Source: Nocardiopsis alba DSM 43377 (GTDB lineage Bacteria; Actinomycetota; Actinomycetes; Streptosporangiales; Streptosporangiaceae). Taken from it: a DNA stretch of 64,000 nucleotides. The stretch is taken from the NCBI RefSeq assembly GCF_000341225.1, contig NZ_ANAC01000006.1, forward strand, positions 37,133-101,132. Direction: 5' to 3'. The translations under genes and the position numbers were made by a program. Below are positions 51,322-60,411 of the stretch, piece after piece (the first letter of the stretch is position 1; the number at the start of each line of letters is the position of its first letter). The notes beneath the pieces were generated by a model. The model was not told the DNA's origin and ran no database searches. It was given only the letters and a program-made list of their open reading frames with translations.

Positions 51322-52002
51322 TCAGGCGGGGTCCAGGGCGCGCAGACGTCCGTCGCGCATCTCCAGGATCCGCGCGACCGTCCCCAGGTGTTCGGTGTCG
51401 TGGGTGACCAGCAACGTCGCCACCTCGAAGGTCCGGGTCGCCTCCTCGATCAGCTCCATGATCCGCGCCCCACGGTCGTGGTCCAGAGCGGCGGTCGGCT
51501 CGTCGACCAGCAGAGCGCTCGGACGTCCGACCAGGGCCCGTGCGATGTTCACCCGCTGGCGTTCTCCACCGGACAGCCGGTGCGGGTGACGGTGCTCCTT
51601 GCCCGCCAGACCCACCGCGGCCAACGTCTCCATCGCCGACGCCCGGGCCTCGCGTACCGATCGGGCCCGCATGTGCTCGGTGACCAGGAGCTGATCCACC
51701 ACGGTCAACGAAGGGATCAGGTTCGGCTGTTGGAAGACGATCCCGACCTTCGACAGCCGGAGCGCCGCCAGTTCCCGGGGCCGCAGCCCCAGGGTGTCCA
51801 CGTCGCCCACGGTCACACGTCCCGAGTCGGGGCGGATCAGGGTCGCGGCCACCGCCAACAGGCTCGACTTCCCCGAACCGGAGGGGCCGATCACCGCGGC
51901 CAGCTCACCGGGGGCCACCCGGACCGACACCCGGTCCAGGGCGGTCACCACCCCGTCCCCGTCGGGGTAGGTCAGGGTCACGTCGTTCAGTTCCAGGCTC
52001 AT
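51322..52002 (-). CDS. ABC exporter ATP-binding protein (MacB/LolD type)
   Basis: ATPase of a two-gene export system. The 226-residue protein has Walker A GPSGSGKSS (39-47), Q-loop VFQQPNLIP, signature LSGGERQRVNIARAL and Walker B ALLVDEPTAALD, and resembles the LolD/MacB group that couples to FtsX-type permeases. ATG 52002 overlaps the permease stop (ATGA), which fixes the start; the longer frame is a shadow. It probably drives transport or mechanical release at the membrane rather than import, since no solute-binding protein is present. Confidence 0.93.
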   Translation of the reverse strand: MSLELNDVTLTYPDGDGVVTALDRVSVRVAPGELAAVIGPSGSGKSSLLAVAATLIRPDSGRVTVGDVDTLGLRPRELAALRLSKVGIVFQQPNLIPSLTVVDQLLVTEHMRARSVREARASAMETLAAVGLAGKEHRHPHRLSGGERQRVNIARALVGRPSALLVDEPTAALDHDRGARIMELIEEATRTFEVATLLVTHDTEHLGTVARILEMRDGRLRALDPA

Positions 52003-53096
52003 CGGACGCCTCCCAGGGCGGTCAACGGGTCGACGGAGGTGATGCGGCGGACGGCCAGCGCCGCGCCGAGCATGCCCAGCACGACCATGGCGGCCACCGG
52101 GCCGACCGTGGTGGCCACGGTCGAGGAGAAGGGGAGAACGGAGCCGGCCAGAGCGCCCAGCCCCACCCCGACGGCGCCACCGGCGGCGGCGCCCGCGAGC
52201 AGGACGATCAACGCCTGGGCCAGGGCGTCGCGCAGCAGGTAGCGGGTGGACCCGCCCAGTGCCTTGAGGATCGCGATGTCCCCGGCGCGCTGGATCGTCC
52301 AGACGGTGAGGAACGCTCCGATCACCAGGGCGGAGATCGCGTACAGGAAGGCCTGCATGGTGACCAGCGAACCGTTCTCGGAGGAGAAGGACCCGATCGC
52401 GTCCAGACTGTCCGCCAGAGGCACGGTGACGGTCCCGGCCGCCTCGTCGGTCGGCGCGGTGTCCGTTCCCGAGGCGAGGCCGAGGGCGACGACGTTCGCG
52501 ACGGGGGCGTCCGCGCCCTCGGCGTGCCGTAGCCGCGGATCGATCTCCCGCCAGGTCTCGATGTCGGCCCACACCGCCGGGGTGTGGCTGTAGGAGCCGG
52601 TGGGCGCGACGGCGTCCACGGTCAGCTCCGTGCCTCCCACGGTGACGGTGTCCCCCGAGGCGATCCCGTACTCCTCGGCGAGCTCCTCGCCCACCACCAG
52701 CCCGTGCGCCGTCGTTCCCGGGACGGACGCGAGCCGCCCTCCGGAAGGGGCGCCGAACAGGGCCACGGCGGCACCGTCCCCGTTCGAGAGTTCGAGCCGA
52801 CTCTGGGTGACGCCGAGCGGCTCCGCCCACTCCACCCCGTCGGTCCGGGCCCAGGCGTCGACCTGGGCCCGGGTGACGGTGCTGTCGGCGTAGGACTCCT
52901 CGGGGGCCTCCTCGCCGGAGGTGCCGAACACGATGTGGCTCGCCGGAAGTCCCTTGATCGCCGAGGTGGACTGGTCGGCCAGGCCGGCGGTCAGCCCCGA
53001 CAACAGGACGATGAGCAGGGTGATCAGAGCGACGACGGAGCCCATCAGTGCGAATCGCCCTTTGGCGAATCGGATGTCACGAAGTGCGACGAACAC
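51999..53096 (-). CDS. ABC exporter permease (FtsX/MacB type)
   Basis: A 365-residue permease with one N-terminal helix (FALMGSVVALITLLIVLLSG), an extracytoplasmic MacB-like domain of about 200 residues, and three C-terminal helices (YAISALVIGAFLTVWTI, DALAQALIVLLAGAAAGGAV and VGPVAAMVVLGMLGAALAV). This is the standard FtsX layout. GTG 53096 has AAGGAGG 6 bases upstream; the frame to 53183 is not coding. It is divergent from a two-component pair at 53280-55159, which probably controls the exporter. Confidence 0.92.
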   Translation of the reverse strand: MFVALRDIRFAKGRFALMGSVVALITLLIVLLSGLTAGLADQSTSAIKGLPASHIVFGTSGEEAPEESYADSTVTRAQVDAWARTDGVEWAEPLGVTQSRLELSNGDGAAVALFGAPSGGRLASVPGTTAHGLVVGEELAEEYGIASGDTVTVGGTELTVDAVAPTGSYSHTPAVWADIETWREIDPRLRHAEGADAPVANVVALGLASGTDTAPTDEAAGTVTVPLADSLDAIGSFSSENGSLVTMQAFLYAISALVIGAFLTVWTIQRAGDIAILKALGGSTRYLLRDALAQALIVLLAGAAAGGAVGVGLGALAGSVLPFSSTVATTVGPVAAMVVLGMLGAALAVRRITSVDPLTALGGVR

Positions 53097-53279
53097 GGCG
53101 GCCCTCCTTTCGAAGACACGGGCGGTGCTCGGGCACCGCGGTGGACGTGTTTCCAGCCTGGTCGTCGAGGGAGCCGTCGTCATCGGGCGAACGGAGCGTT
53201 CTCGGACGGGGAGAGGTGGAGCGCGAACTCCATCGAACGGTTGATGCCGGAACGGCGGCCCCCGTCGTACGCTGCGGTG

Positions 53280-54521
53280 ATGCGGTACAGCACGGAGGGA
53301 CGGGCCGAGCCGCCCGGGGTGACGGCGGTGCTCAGGGCGCTACGACTGCTGTTGCACGCCTGCTTCCTCTTCCTGCTCGGGTGGGCGACCGTCCGCTACG
53401 CGGCGGGTCCGCTCGAAGGGGGCGGGGCCCACCCGGCGTGGATCCGGTGGTCGGTGCTCTGCGGGGCGATCCTGCTGGGCCTGGTCTACTGCCTCGGCGC
53501 CCTGGCCGTCCGGCACGGCGCGCACCGCGTCCTCTCCCTGGTGTGGCTGGCCGCCGTCACCGCGCTGTGGGCCCTCCTGGCCTGGGCGGATCCGGATTTC
53601 GTCTGGCTGGCCTTCCCGCTGTACTTCCTGCACCTGCATCTGCTGCGCGGAGCGCACTCGGTGGTCGCGGTCGTGGTCATCACCGGGACGGTGGTCCTGG
53701 GGCAGGCGTTGCACCAGGGGGACCTCACCGCCGGGATGGTGCTGGGACCGGTGCTCGGCGCGATGTTCGCGCTGGCCATCGCCGCCGGGTACACGGCCCT
53801 GTACCGGGAGAGCGAACGGCGCCGGGAGCTCATCGACACCCTCACCAGGACCCGCGACGAACTCGCCGCGTCCCAGCGCCGCGCCGGGGTCCTGGACGAG
53901 CGCGAACGGCTGTCCCGGGAGATCCACGACACCCTCGCGCAGGGGCTGTCCGGCATCGTCCTGTTGTTGAGATCGGCGGAGAACGCCCTTCCGGACGATC
54001 CCGATCTGGCCGTCACCAGGATCGCCGAGGCCAGGGAGAGCGCCTCCGACAACCTGGCCGAGGCGCGCGGGTTCGTTCGGGACCTCGCCCCGCCCTCGCT
54101 GACCGGGGCGAACCTGCCCGAGGCGCTGCGCCGACTCTGCGCCGTGGCGACCCGTGCCGACGGGGTCGAGCACCGTTTCCGGCTGGACGGCGCCCCCGTC
54201 GAACTGCCCCCGGGCTACGAGGTGGCCCTGCTGCGGGCCGCGCAGGCCGGGCTCGCCAACGTGGCCGCGCACGCCCACGCCACCACCGTGGTGGTCACCC
54301 TCGGGTACCTGGACGAGGAGGTCACCCTGGACGTGTACGACGACGGTGTGGGGTTCGTGCCCGAGGAACAGGGGCCCCGGCCGGACGGGACCGGTTACGG
54401 GATCGCCGCCCTGCGCGAACGCGTGGCCGCCCTGGGCGGAGCCCTGGAGGTCGAGTCGGCCCCGGGGGAGGGCACCGCCGTCGCCGTCCGCCTGCCGTTG
54501 ACCATGGAGGAGAGCACGTGA
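53280..54521 (+). CDS. NarL-type sensor histidine kinase (second pair)
   Basis: A 413-residue membrane kinase with about six hydrophobic segments in residues 18-175 and no large external loop. The dimerisation box LSREIHDTLAQGLSGIVLLL carries the phospho-acceptor His216, and the C-terminal ATPase has GTGYGIAALRERVAALGG. The N box (AAQAGLANVAAHAHA) is less typical, lacking the usual Glu-Ala-x-x-Asn form, so ATP binding residues deserve a check. Start ATG 53280 (or GTG 53277); a TACGCT -10-like hexamer at 53268-53273 would give an almost leaderless transcript. It is divergent from the ABC exporter and overlaps its response regulator. Confidence 0.9.
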   Translation: MRYSTEGRAEPPGVTAVLRALRLLLHACFLFLLGWATVRYAAGPLEGGGAHPAWIRWSVLCGAILLGLVYCLGALAVRHGAHRVLSLVWLAAVTALWALLAWADPDFVWLAFPLYFLHLHLLRGAHSVVAVVVITGTVVLGQALHQGDLTAGMVLGPVLGAMFALAIAAGYTALYRESERRRELIDTLTRTRDELAASQRRAGVLDERERLSREIHDTLAQGLSGIVLLLRSAENALPDDPDLAVTRIAEARESASDNLAEARGFVRDLAPPSLTGANLPEALRRLCAVATRADGVEHRFRLDGAPVELPPGYEVALLRAAQAGLANVAAHAHATTVVVTLGYLDEEVTLDVYDDGVGFVPEEQGPRPDGTGYGIAALRERVAALGGALEVESAPGEGTAVAVRLPLTMEEST

Positions 54522-55159
54522 CCGAACGCCCCCTGCGCATTCTGTTGGTGGACGACCATCCGGTCGTACGCCACGGACTCAAGGCCATGTTCGCCGAGAT
54601 CCCGGACATGGGCGTGGTCGCCGAGGCCGCGGACGGGGAGTCCGCCCTCGCCGTACTCCGCTCCGGGACCGAGGTGGACATCGTGCTGATGGATCTGCGG
54701 ATGGGCGAGGGGATGGACGGGGTCACCGCCATCCGGAACGTCAACGACCTCCCCGACCCGCCGCAGGTCCTGGTCCTGACCACCTACGACACCGACGCCG
54801 ACATCCTCGCCGCGGTCGAGGCGGGGGCCACCGGTTACATGCTCAAGGACGCGCCGCCGGACCAGCTCCGCGAGGCGGTGCGCACCGCCGCTCGAGGACG
54901 GACCGCACTGGCCCCCGACGTCGCCGACCGACTCATGGACCGGCTGCGTTCGCCGCGTCCGTCCCTGAGCGGGCGGGAGCTGGAGATCCTCCGGTTGCTG
55001 GCCCGAGGGCTGTCCAATCGGGCCATCTCCCGGGAGCTGTTCATCAGCGAGGCCACGGTCAAGACCCACCTGGTGCACGTGTTCGACAAGCTCGGCGTGG
55101 ACAACCGGACCGCTGCGATCACCACGGCTCTGCGGCGCGGCGTCATCCGGGTCGACTGA
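54518..55159 (+). CDS. NarL/LuxR-type response regulator (second pair)
   Basis: A 213-residue response regulator. The receiver has LVDDHPVVRHG with the acidic pair, the phospho-acceptor Asp59 in IVLMDLRMGEGMDG, and the Lys in GYMLKDAPPD; the LuxR helix-turn-helix reads LSGRELEILRLLARGLSNRAIS. GTG 54518 overlaps the kinase stop (GTGA). The long frame upstream is a shadow of the kinase gene. Likely targets are its own operon and the divergent ABC exporter. Confidence 0.93.
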   Translation: MTERPLRILLVDDHPVVRHGLKAMFAEIPDMGVVAEAADGESALAVLRSGTEVDIVLMDLRMGEGMDGVTAIRNVNDLPDPPQVLVLTTYDTDADILAAVEAGATGYMLKDAPPDQLREAVRTAARGRTALAPDVADRLMDRLRSPRPSLSGRELEILRLLARGLSNRAISRELFISEATVKTHLVHVFDKLGVDNRTAAITTALRRGVIRVD

Positions 55160-55201
55160 CCCCGGGTCCGGTCCGTCCCCCCGTCACCCGCTCCGTCCTC
55201 C

Positions 55202-55984
55202 TCACACGCGGGCGCGGTCGTGGCGGTCCAGGAAGTCGCGCACCAGGGACAGCCAGGCGTCGGGGGCCTCGTCGGCGATCAGGTGGCCGGACCCCACCTC
55301 GGCGTACTCGGCCCCGGGGATGCCCTCGGCGAGTTCGCGCGAGGCCTCCGGGGGGACCAGACGGTCCAGGGTGGTGGCCACGACCAGGGTGGGCACGGTG
55401 ATCCGGGGCAGGTCGTCGCGGGTGTCCACCGAGGCGGCCAGGTCCACCTGTTCGGGGCTCCCTTCAGGTACGAAGCCCTCGGCGGCGCGCAGCCGAGCCG
55501 TCAGTTCCTCGGCGGAGAGCGCCTCCAGGGTCGGGGCCCCGGCCGCGACCAGGGTGGCGAAGCGGGCCAAGAGCGCACGGTCGCCGTCCAGCAGCTCCCG
55601 CCACAGGCCCAGGGTCAGTCGGGTCCGATGGTCGGGGCGGGCGACCCCCGCCGTCAAGACCAGCCCCTCCACCCGGTCCGGATGCCGGGTGGCCGCGCGT
55701 ACCGCCACCGCGGTCCCCAGGGAGTAGCCGAGGACGGTGAAGCGTTCCACCCCGGCGCCCACGGCGGTGGCGACGAGGGTGTCGGCGACCGTGTCGAGGT
55801 CGAGAGGGGAGGCGGAACGCGGTGTGGCGCCCGCCCCGGGCAGGTCGGGGCCGACCACGGTGTGCGTGCCGCGCAGGTCGGCCATGAGCGGACCGAAGTT
55901 CGCCTCGATGCCGCCACCGGCCCCGTGGGCGAGGAGAAGGCCTGGTCCGGAGCCCTCGATCGTGTACGAGTACTGTTCGTTCAT
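55202..55984 (-). CDS. Alpha/beta-hydrolase under MerR control
   Basis: A 260-residue soluble alpha/beta-hydrolase. Visible: the HG-type oxyanion loop LLLAHGAGGG, the nucleophile elbow VLGYSLGTAVA with Ser, the acid near VPTLVVATTLDRLV, and His in EVGSGHLIADEAP. The start ATG 55984 is immediately downstream of a MerR-type promoter, so the mRNA is nearly leaderless and no ribosome site is seen. The MerR gene is divergent and presumably senses a compound related to the enzyme substrate. Substrate unknown. Confidence 0.87.
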   Translation of the reverse strand: MNEQYSYTIEGSGPGLLLAHGAGGGIEANFGPLMADLRGTHTVVGPDLPGAGATPRSASPLDLDTVADTLVATAVGAGVERFTVLGYSLGTAVAVRAATRHPDRVEGLVLTAGVARPDHRTRLTLGLWRELLDGDRALLARFATLVAAGAPTLEALSAEELTARLRAAEGFVPEGSPEQVDLAASVDTRDDLPRITVPTLVVATTLDRLVPPEASRELAEGIPGAEYAEVGSGHLIADEAPDAWLSLVRDFLDRHDRARV

Positions 55985-55992
55985 GGGTGTGA

Positions 55993-56023
55993 AGCTAGAT
56001 CGTCACACCGGTGTGAGGGTCAA
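55993..56023 (-). promoter_or_regulatory. MerR-type promoter with 19-bp spacer and palindromic operator
   Basis: On the minus strand, -35 TTGACC (56023-56018) and -10 CTAGCT (55998-55993) are 19 bases apart, the over-long spacing that MerR proteins correct by twisting DNA. The spacer holds the perfect palindrome TCACACCGGTGTGA (56003-56016). Transcription would begin a few bases before the hydrolase ATG. Confidence 0.75.
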
Positions 56024-56041
56024 GGTGAGGTGGGCCACGGC

Positions 56042-56392
56042 ATGCGGATCGGTGAGCTGTCCGAGCGTACGGGCGTCAGCCGCAGACTTCTGCGCTACTA
56101 CGAGGAACAGGGGCTGTTGGAGTCCACGCGTTCGCTCAACGGATACCGGGTCTACGAGGAACGCGCCCCGCGCGTGGTCCTGCGCATCCGGGCCCTGCTG
56201 GACATGGGGTTGACCACCCGCACCATCGCCTCGGTCCTGCCGTGTGTACGGGAGGGCTCGGAGGAGCCGATCGACCTGGAGATGTGCCCGGACCTGCTCG
56301 CCACCATCCGCCGGGAGGTGGCCGCGCTCGACGCGCGCATCGACGAGCTCGAACGGAACCGCGACTCCCTGTCCCGGCTGGTCCGCGTCTGA
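56042..56392 (+). CDS. MerR-family transcriptional regulator
   Basis: A 116-residue activator/repressor of the MerR family: the helix-turn-helix MRIGELSERTGVSRRLLRYYEEQGLLESTRSLNGYRVYEE is complete, followed by a short effector region with two cysteines (VLPCVREG and LEMCPDLL) and a C-terminal coiled coil (REVAALDARIDELERNRDSL). The two cysteines could bind a metal or sense thiols. It is divergent from the hydrolase, and the palindrome between them is the expected operator. Confidence 0.9.
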   Translation: MRIGELSERTGVSRRLLRYYEEQGLLESTRSLNGYRVYEERAPRVVLRIRALLDMGLTTRTIASVLPCVREGSEEPIDLEMCPDLLATIRREVAALDARIDELERNRDSLSRLVRV

Positions 56393-56440
56393 TCGTCGAA
56401 GGGCGCGGAGAGGGACGGGCCCGAGGACCCGCCCCGGGGC

Positions 56441-58681
56441 TCAGCCGGTGATCTCGCCGCGCTCGATCGCCGCCAGTCGTCGGGTCTCCACGTCGGCGAC
56501 GAGCAGGTCGACCATCTCCTCGGTCACGCCCTCCCCGAAGGTGGCCAGGGCGACGATCGGCAGCGAGTCGGCCATGCGCATCAGTTCTTCGGGCACCGCG
56601 TCCAGCCCCTCCATGCCCGCGCGGATCTCGGCCAGGACCGGGCCGCCGATCGGGTGCGAGCTCCACTCCTTCAGGGTGGAACGTCGGGTCAGCGCCGGCG
56701 CGAACCGGTCGCCGGAGGTCACCGCCTCACCGGTCAGTCGTATGTCCCGCGAGGAGGCGCCCACCGACACCGTGTACGTGCCCGCGGCCAGGGACCACCG
56801 TCCGTGCTCGGGGTCCCAGGTGGACAGGTCGCGTCCGGTCAGCGGCAGTTCCACCCGGACGCTCTCACCGGGTTCCAACGCCGTCTTCGCGAAGCCGCGC
56901 AGTTCCCGGACCGGGCGGGTCGGGTGGCTCTGGGGCAGGCCGACGTACATCTGGGCGACCTCCTGTCCGGCCCGTCCACCGGTGTTGGCGACGGTGAACG
57001 CCACCGTCCACGCGTCCCCTCCGGTCTCCGTCACCTCCAGGTCGGAGTAGGCGAACGTGGTGTAGGTGAGCCCGTGACCGAAGGGGTGGGCCACCGGTCG
57101 GTCGAGGGTGTCGAAGTACCGGTAGCCCACGAACACCCCCTCGCCATAGCGCACGTGTCCGTGCTCTCCGGGGAAGTTCAGGTAGGACGGGTGGTCGGAC
57201 AGGCGCAGCGGGACGGTCTCGGTGAGCCGTCCGGACGGCGACGCCGCTCCGGTCAGTACGTCGACGATGGCGGCGCCGCCCTCCTGCCCGGGCAGCCATC
57301 CCTCCAGGACGGCGTCGGCGTCGTCCCGCCAGTCGGCCACCGACACCACACCGCCGTTGGCCAGGACCACCACGACCCGCTCGCTCACCCGACGCACCCG
57401 GGCGAGCAGCGCGAGCTGTTCGGCGGGCAGGTCGATGTCGGTGCGGTCGAAACCCTCGGACTCCAGGGATTCGGGGAGCCCCAGGAACAGCACGGCGACG
57501 TCGGTCTCCTCCGCGAGGGCGACCGCCTCGTCGGCGAGACCGGGGGCGTCCGTCCCGTCCAGGGTGAACCCGGGAGCGAACCGCGCCGCCCCCTCCGGCA
57601 ACGCCTCGCGGAACGCGGCGAGGGCGTCGGTCACCCGGGTCGGCACCACGTGGGAGGAGCCGCCGCCCTGATAACGGGGGGTGCGGGCGAACTCGCCCAC
57701 GACCGCGATCGAGAGTCCCGGCTCCAGGGGGAGGGCCCCGTTCTCGTTCCTCAGCAGGACCAGCGCCTCTCGGGCGGCCTCGCGGGCCAGTTCTCGGTGC
57801 GCCTCGTGTTCGGGGGGCCGTGAGGGGTCGGAGGACACCCGTTCCTGGAGCCCGCGCAGCCGTTCCACGACGGTGTCCAGGACCGATTCCTCCAGCCGCC
57901 CCTCGACGACGGCGTCGACGATCCGCCGGTCGGTCCCGCTCGGCGGCATCTCCAGATCGAGGCCTGCGCGCACCGCCTCGACCCGGTCGACCACGGCGCC
58001 CCAGTCCGAGACGACCACCCCGTCGAAGCCCCACTCCTCGCGCAGCACGGTGGTGAGCAGCCACGGGTCCTGGCTCGTGTACACCCCGTTGAGGCGGTTG
58101 TAGGAGCACATCACCATCGCCGGAGCGGTGGTGCGCACGACCTCCTCGAAGGCCGAGAGGTAGATCTCGCGCAGCGTGCGCTCGTCCACGTCGGAGCTGG
58201 ACCGCATGCGGTCGGTCTCCTGGTTGTTGGCGGCGAAGTGCTTCACGCACGCGCCCACGCCCTCGGACTGGATCCCCTCCACCAGGGCGGCGGCGATCCG
58301 CGCGGTGACGTGCGGGTCCTCGGAGACGTACTCGAAGTTGCGCCCGCACAGGGGGGAGCGCTTGATGTTCATGCCCGGTCCCAGCACCACGTCCACGCCC
58401 ATGGCGCTCGCCTCGGCGCCCAGGGCGGCGCCGACCCTTCGTACCAGCTCGGGGTTCCAGGTGGAGCCGAGGGCGACGGCCGGAGGGAAGCAGGTGGCGG
58501 GCGCGCTGCCGGCGATGCCGAGATGGTCTCCCTCCTCGGTCTGCTGTCGGATCCCGTGCGGTCCGTCGGTCAGGTGCAGACGGCGCAGGACCCCCGGGAG
58601 CGGGGTGGTGTGCCAGACACCGGAACCGGAGGTGACGGAGGCCTTCGCGATCAGGTCGGGGGAGGGGGCGTCACTGCTCAT
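56441..58681 (-). CDS. Glycoside hydrolase family 3 beta-glucosidase
   Basis: A 746-residue GH3 enzyme, probably acting on beta-glucosides. The (alpha/beta)8 domain has the KHFAANNQETDRM substrate-binding segment (147-159) and the nucleophile Asp226 in GFDGVVVSDWGAV. The second domain includes VLLRNENGALPL and the GGGSSHV loop near residues 340-345; a fibronectin type III-like domain closes the protein (VAFTVANTGGRAGQEVAQMYVG). No signal peptide, so it is cytoplasmic and likely acts on imported oligosaccharides. ATG 58681 overlaps the TetR stop (ATGA), so the two are one operon; the frame to 59395 is a shadow. Confidence 0.94.
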   Translation of the reverse strand: MSSDAPSPDLIAKASVTSGSGVWHTTPLPGVLRRLHLTDGPHGIRQQTEEGDHLGIAGSAPATCFPPAVALGSTWNPELVRRVGAALGAEASAMGVDVVLGPGMNIKRSPLCGRNFEYVSEDPHVTARIAAALVEGIQSEGVGACVKHFAANNQETDRMRSSSDVDERTLREIYLSAFEEVVRTTAPAMVMCSYNRLNGVYTSQDPWLLTTVLREEWGFDGVVVSDWGAVVDRVEAVRAGLDLEMPPSGTDRRIVDAVVEGRLEESVLDTVVERLRGLQERVSSDPSRPPEHEAHRELAREAAREALVLLRNENGALPLEPGLSIAVVGEFARTPRYQGGGSSHVVPTRVTDALAAFREALPEGAARFAPGFTLDGTDAPGLADEAVALAEETDVAVLFLGLPESLESEGFDRTDIDLPAEQLALLARVRRVSERVVVVLANGGVVSVADWRDDADAVLEGWLPGQEGGAAIVDVLTGAASPSGRLTETVPLRLSDHPSYLNFPGEHGHVRYGEGVFVGYRYFDTLDRPVAHPFGHGLTYTTFAYSDLEVTETGGDAWTVAFTVANTGGRAGQEVAQMYVGLPQSHPTRPVRELRGFAKTALEPGESVRVELPLTGRDLSTWDPEHGRWSLAAGTYTVSVGASSRDIRLTGEAVTSGDRFAPALTRRSTLKEWSSHPIGGPVLAEIRAGMEGLDAVPEELMRMADSLPIVALATFGEGVTEEMVDLLVADVETRRLAAIERGEITG

Positions 58682-59301
58682 ACGTGCCTTTCGTCGGTGG
58701 ACGGGGCGCTCGGCGGGGTGATGCCGAGGGTGCGCAGGAAGGAGACGACCGCGGCACGCATGTCGACGGCGCCGGGGTCGAGGAGCCACTGGACCTGGAG
58801 CCCGTCCTGGAGGGCGATGAACTGGCGGGCGGCCAGCTCGGGGGAGGGGCCCGCGCGGTCTTCGAGCAGGGCGGCGAAGGCCGGGACGAGGTGTTCCCGC
58901 AGGATCCGGTAGCGACCGTAGAAGTAGGTGTGCGCCGGGTGGGCGGGGTCGGTGGCCTCGGCCGACAGGTTGACGTAGAGCGAGACCAGCCAGGGGGTGC
59001 GGGTGTTGCGTTCGACGATCCGGACGAGGTTGTCGATGAGTTCGGCGGGGCCCAGGTCCGGGTCCAGTACGAGCGGGGCGTCGATCTCGTCGCGTCGGCT
59101 CAGCACATGGATGAGGGTGGACTCCTTGTTCGGGAAGTGGTGGAGCACCCCCGAATGGGTGAGGCCCGCGTGCGCGGCGATGTCGCGGAGGGAGACCGCC
59201 CGGTAGCCGGACCGGGAGAAGAGTTCGGTGGCGGAGTCGAGGATCCGCCGCCGCGTGCGTTCGCCCTTGGGCTCGTGTCGTGGGCTCTCGGTATCGGTCA
59301 C
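58678..59301 (-). CDS. TetR-family regulator
   Basis: A 207-residue repressor with the N-terminal helix-turn-helix RRRILDSATELFSRSGYRAVSLRDIAAHAGLTHSGVLHHFPNKESTL and a helical ligand-binding domain. GTG 59301 has GAGGAGTGCC upstream; the frame to 59559 is not coding. It is the first gene of the operon with the GH3 beta-glucosidase and likely controls it, sensing a sugar or glycoside. The use of a TetR protein rather than LacI is less common for GH3 genes. Confidence 0.92.
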   Translation of the reverse strand: MTDTESPRHEPKGERTRRRILDSATELFSRSGYRAVSLRDIAAHAGLTHSGVLHHFPNKESTLIHVLSRRDEIDAPLVLDPDLGPAELIDNLVRIVERNTRTPWLVSLYVNLSAEATDPAHPAHTYFYGRYRILREHLVPAFAALLEDRAGPSPELAARQFIALQDGLQVQWLLDPGAVDMRAAVVSFLRTLGITPPSAPSTDERHV

Positions 59302-59470
59302 GGCACTCCTCGCGGGTCGTGCGTGGCGGCCCCGCCGGTGTCGGCCGGCGGCCGGCCACGAACCTACCACTTGGTCGAATTGTGACGCCAGACACTCGAA
59401 GCTTTCTTTGCGGGCTCTCGGACCCGCCTTGGTGCGGCGGGGCCCGGTGGGCGAGGCCGGGCCCCGGAGA

Positions 59471-60325
59471 TCACCGGGCCGACCAGACGCCGGTGCCGAC
59501 CGTGCGGGAGACATAGGCCTCGAAGCTCCCGGCGGGGCGTCCCAGGGCCCGCTCCACACCGTCGGCGATCCCCGTGTTGCGCCCGTCGAGGACCTCCCCG
59601 AACAGGGCGGCCAGGCCGGCCGCGGCCTCCTCCGGAACCCCTTCGGCGACGGCCCCGGCGACGAACGCCTCCGGGGGAACGCTCACACAGACCACCTCGC
59701 GACCCGCCGCCGTACCCACGACCTCGGCGGCCTCGGTGAAGGTCAGGGCCCGTGGTCCGGTCATCTCGTACAGTCGTCCGCCGTGCCCCTCCTCGGTCAG
59801 GGCCCGCGCCGTGGCCTCGGCGACGTCGTCCAGGTCGACGAAGGGTTCGGGCACGTCCGCCACGGGCAGGGCCAGGACCCCGGAGTGGACCGAGCCCAGG
59901 AAGAAGCCCTCGGAGAGGTTCTGGGCGAAGAAGGCACAGCGCACCACGGTCAGCTCGGGAAGGACCGCGCGCACCTCCTCCTCGGCGCGTCGGGCCAGGG
60001 GCTCCCCGCGGCCGGACAGCAGGACCGCCCGTCGTACGCCGTGCGAGACGGCGCGCGCGGCGAACGCGGACACGGTCTCGGCGGCCCCGGGCAGCGCCAG
60101 GTCGGGTGAGTAGCAGAGGTAGACGGCGTCGACCCCCTCCAGGACGGCGTCCCAGGTGTCGGGGGCGTGCCAGTCGAAGGGAGGGGTGTCGGTCTCGGCG
60201 TGCCCGGACCGGGAGGCGATCCGAGGGTCGACGCCGCGCTCGGACAGAAGGCGGGCGACACGGCCTCCGGTCATGCCGGTGCCGCCGGTGACGAGGACGC
60301 GTGCGGTGCTGTGGTTCGTTGTCAT
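59471..60325 (-). CDS. NmrA-type NAD(P)-binding oxidoreductase
   Basis: A 284-residue atypical short-chain reductase with VLVTGGTGMTGGRVARLLSERG as cofactor site, lacking the usual Tyr-x-x-x-Lys catalytic pair as NmrA proteins do; the segment FDWHAPDTWDAVLEGVDAVYLCYS is typical. Such proteins bind NADP or quinones and often act as redox sensors or reductases. ATG 60325 has GGAGAC upstream. It is divergent from an AraC regulator whose start is 87 bases away. Confidence 0.88.
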   Translation of the reverse strand: MTTNHSTARVLVTGGTGMTGGRVARLLSERGVDPRIASRSGHAETDTPPFDWHAPDTWDAVLEGVDAVYLCYSPDLALPGAAETVSAFAARAVSHGVRRAVLLSGRGEPLARRAEEEVRAVLPELTVVRCAFFAQNLSEGFFLGSVHSGVLALPVADVPEPFVDLDDVAEATARALTEEGHGGRLYEMTGPRALTFTEAAEVVGTAAGREVVCVSVPPEAFVAGAVAEGVPEEAAAGLAALFGEVLDGRNTGIADGVERALGRPAGSFEAYVSRTVGTGVWSAR

Positions 60326-60411
60326 GTCTCCACTACAGCGGAGAAGACTCGTACGATCCATGGTCTATGAACCGGATTCCATAAGAGAACGTCCGGATCT
60401 ACTCTGAGTGC

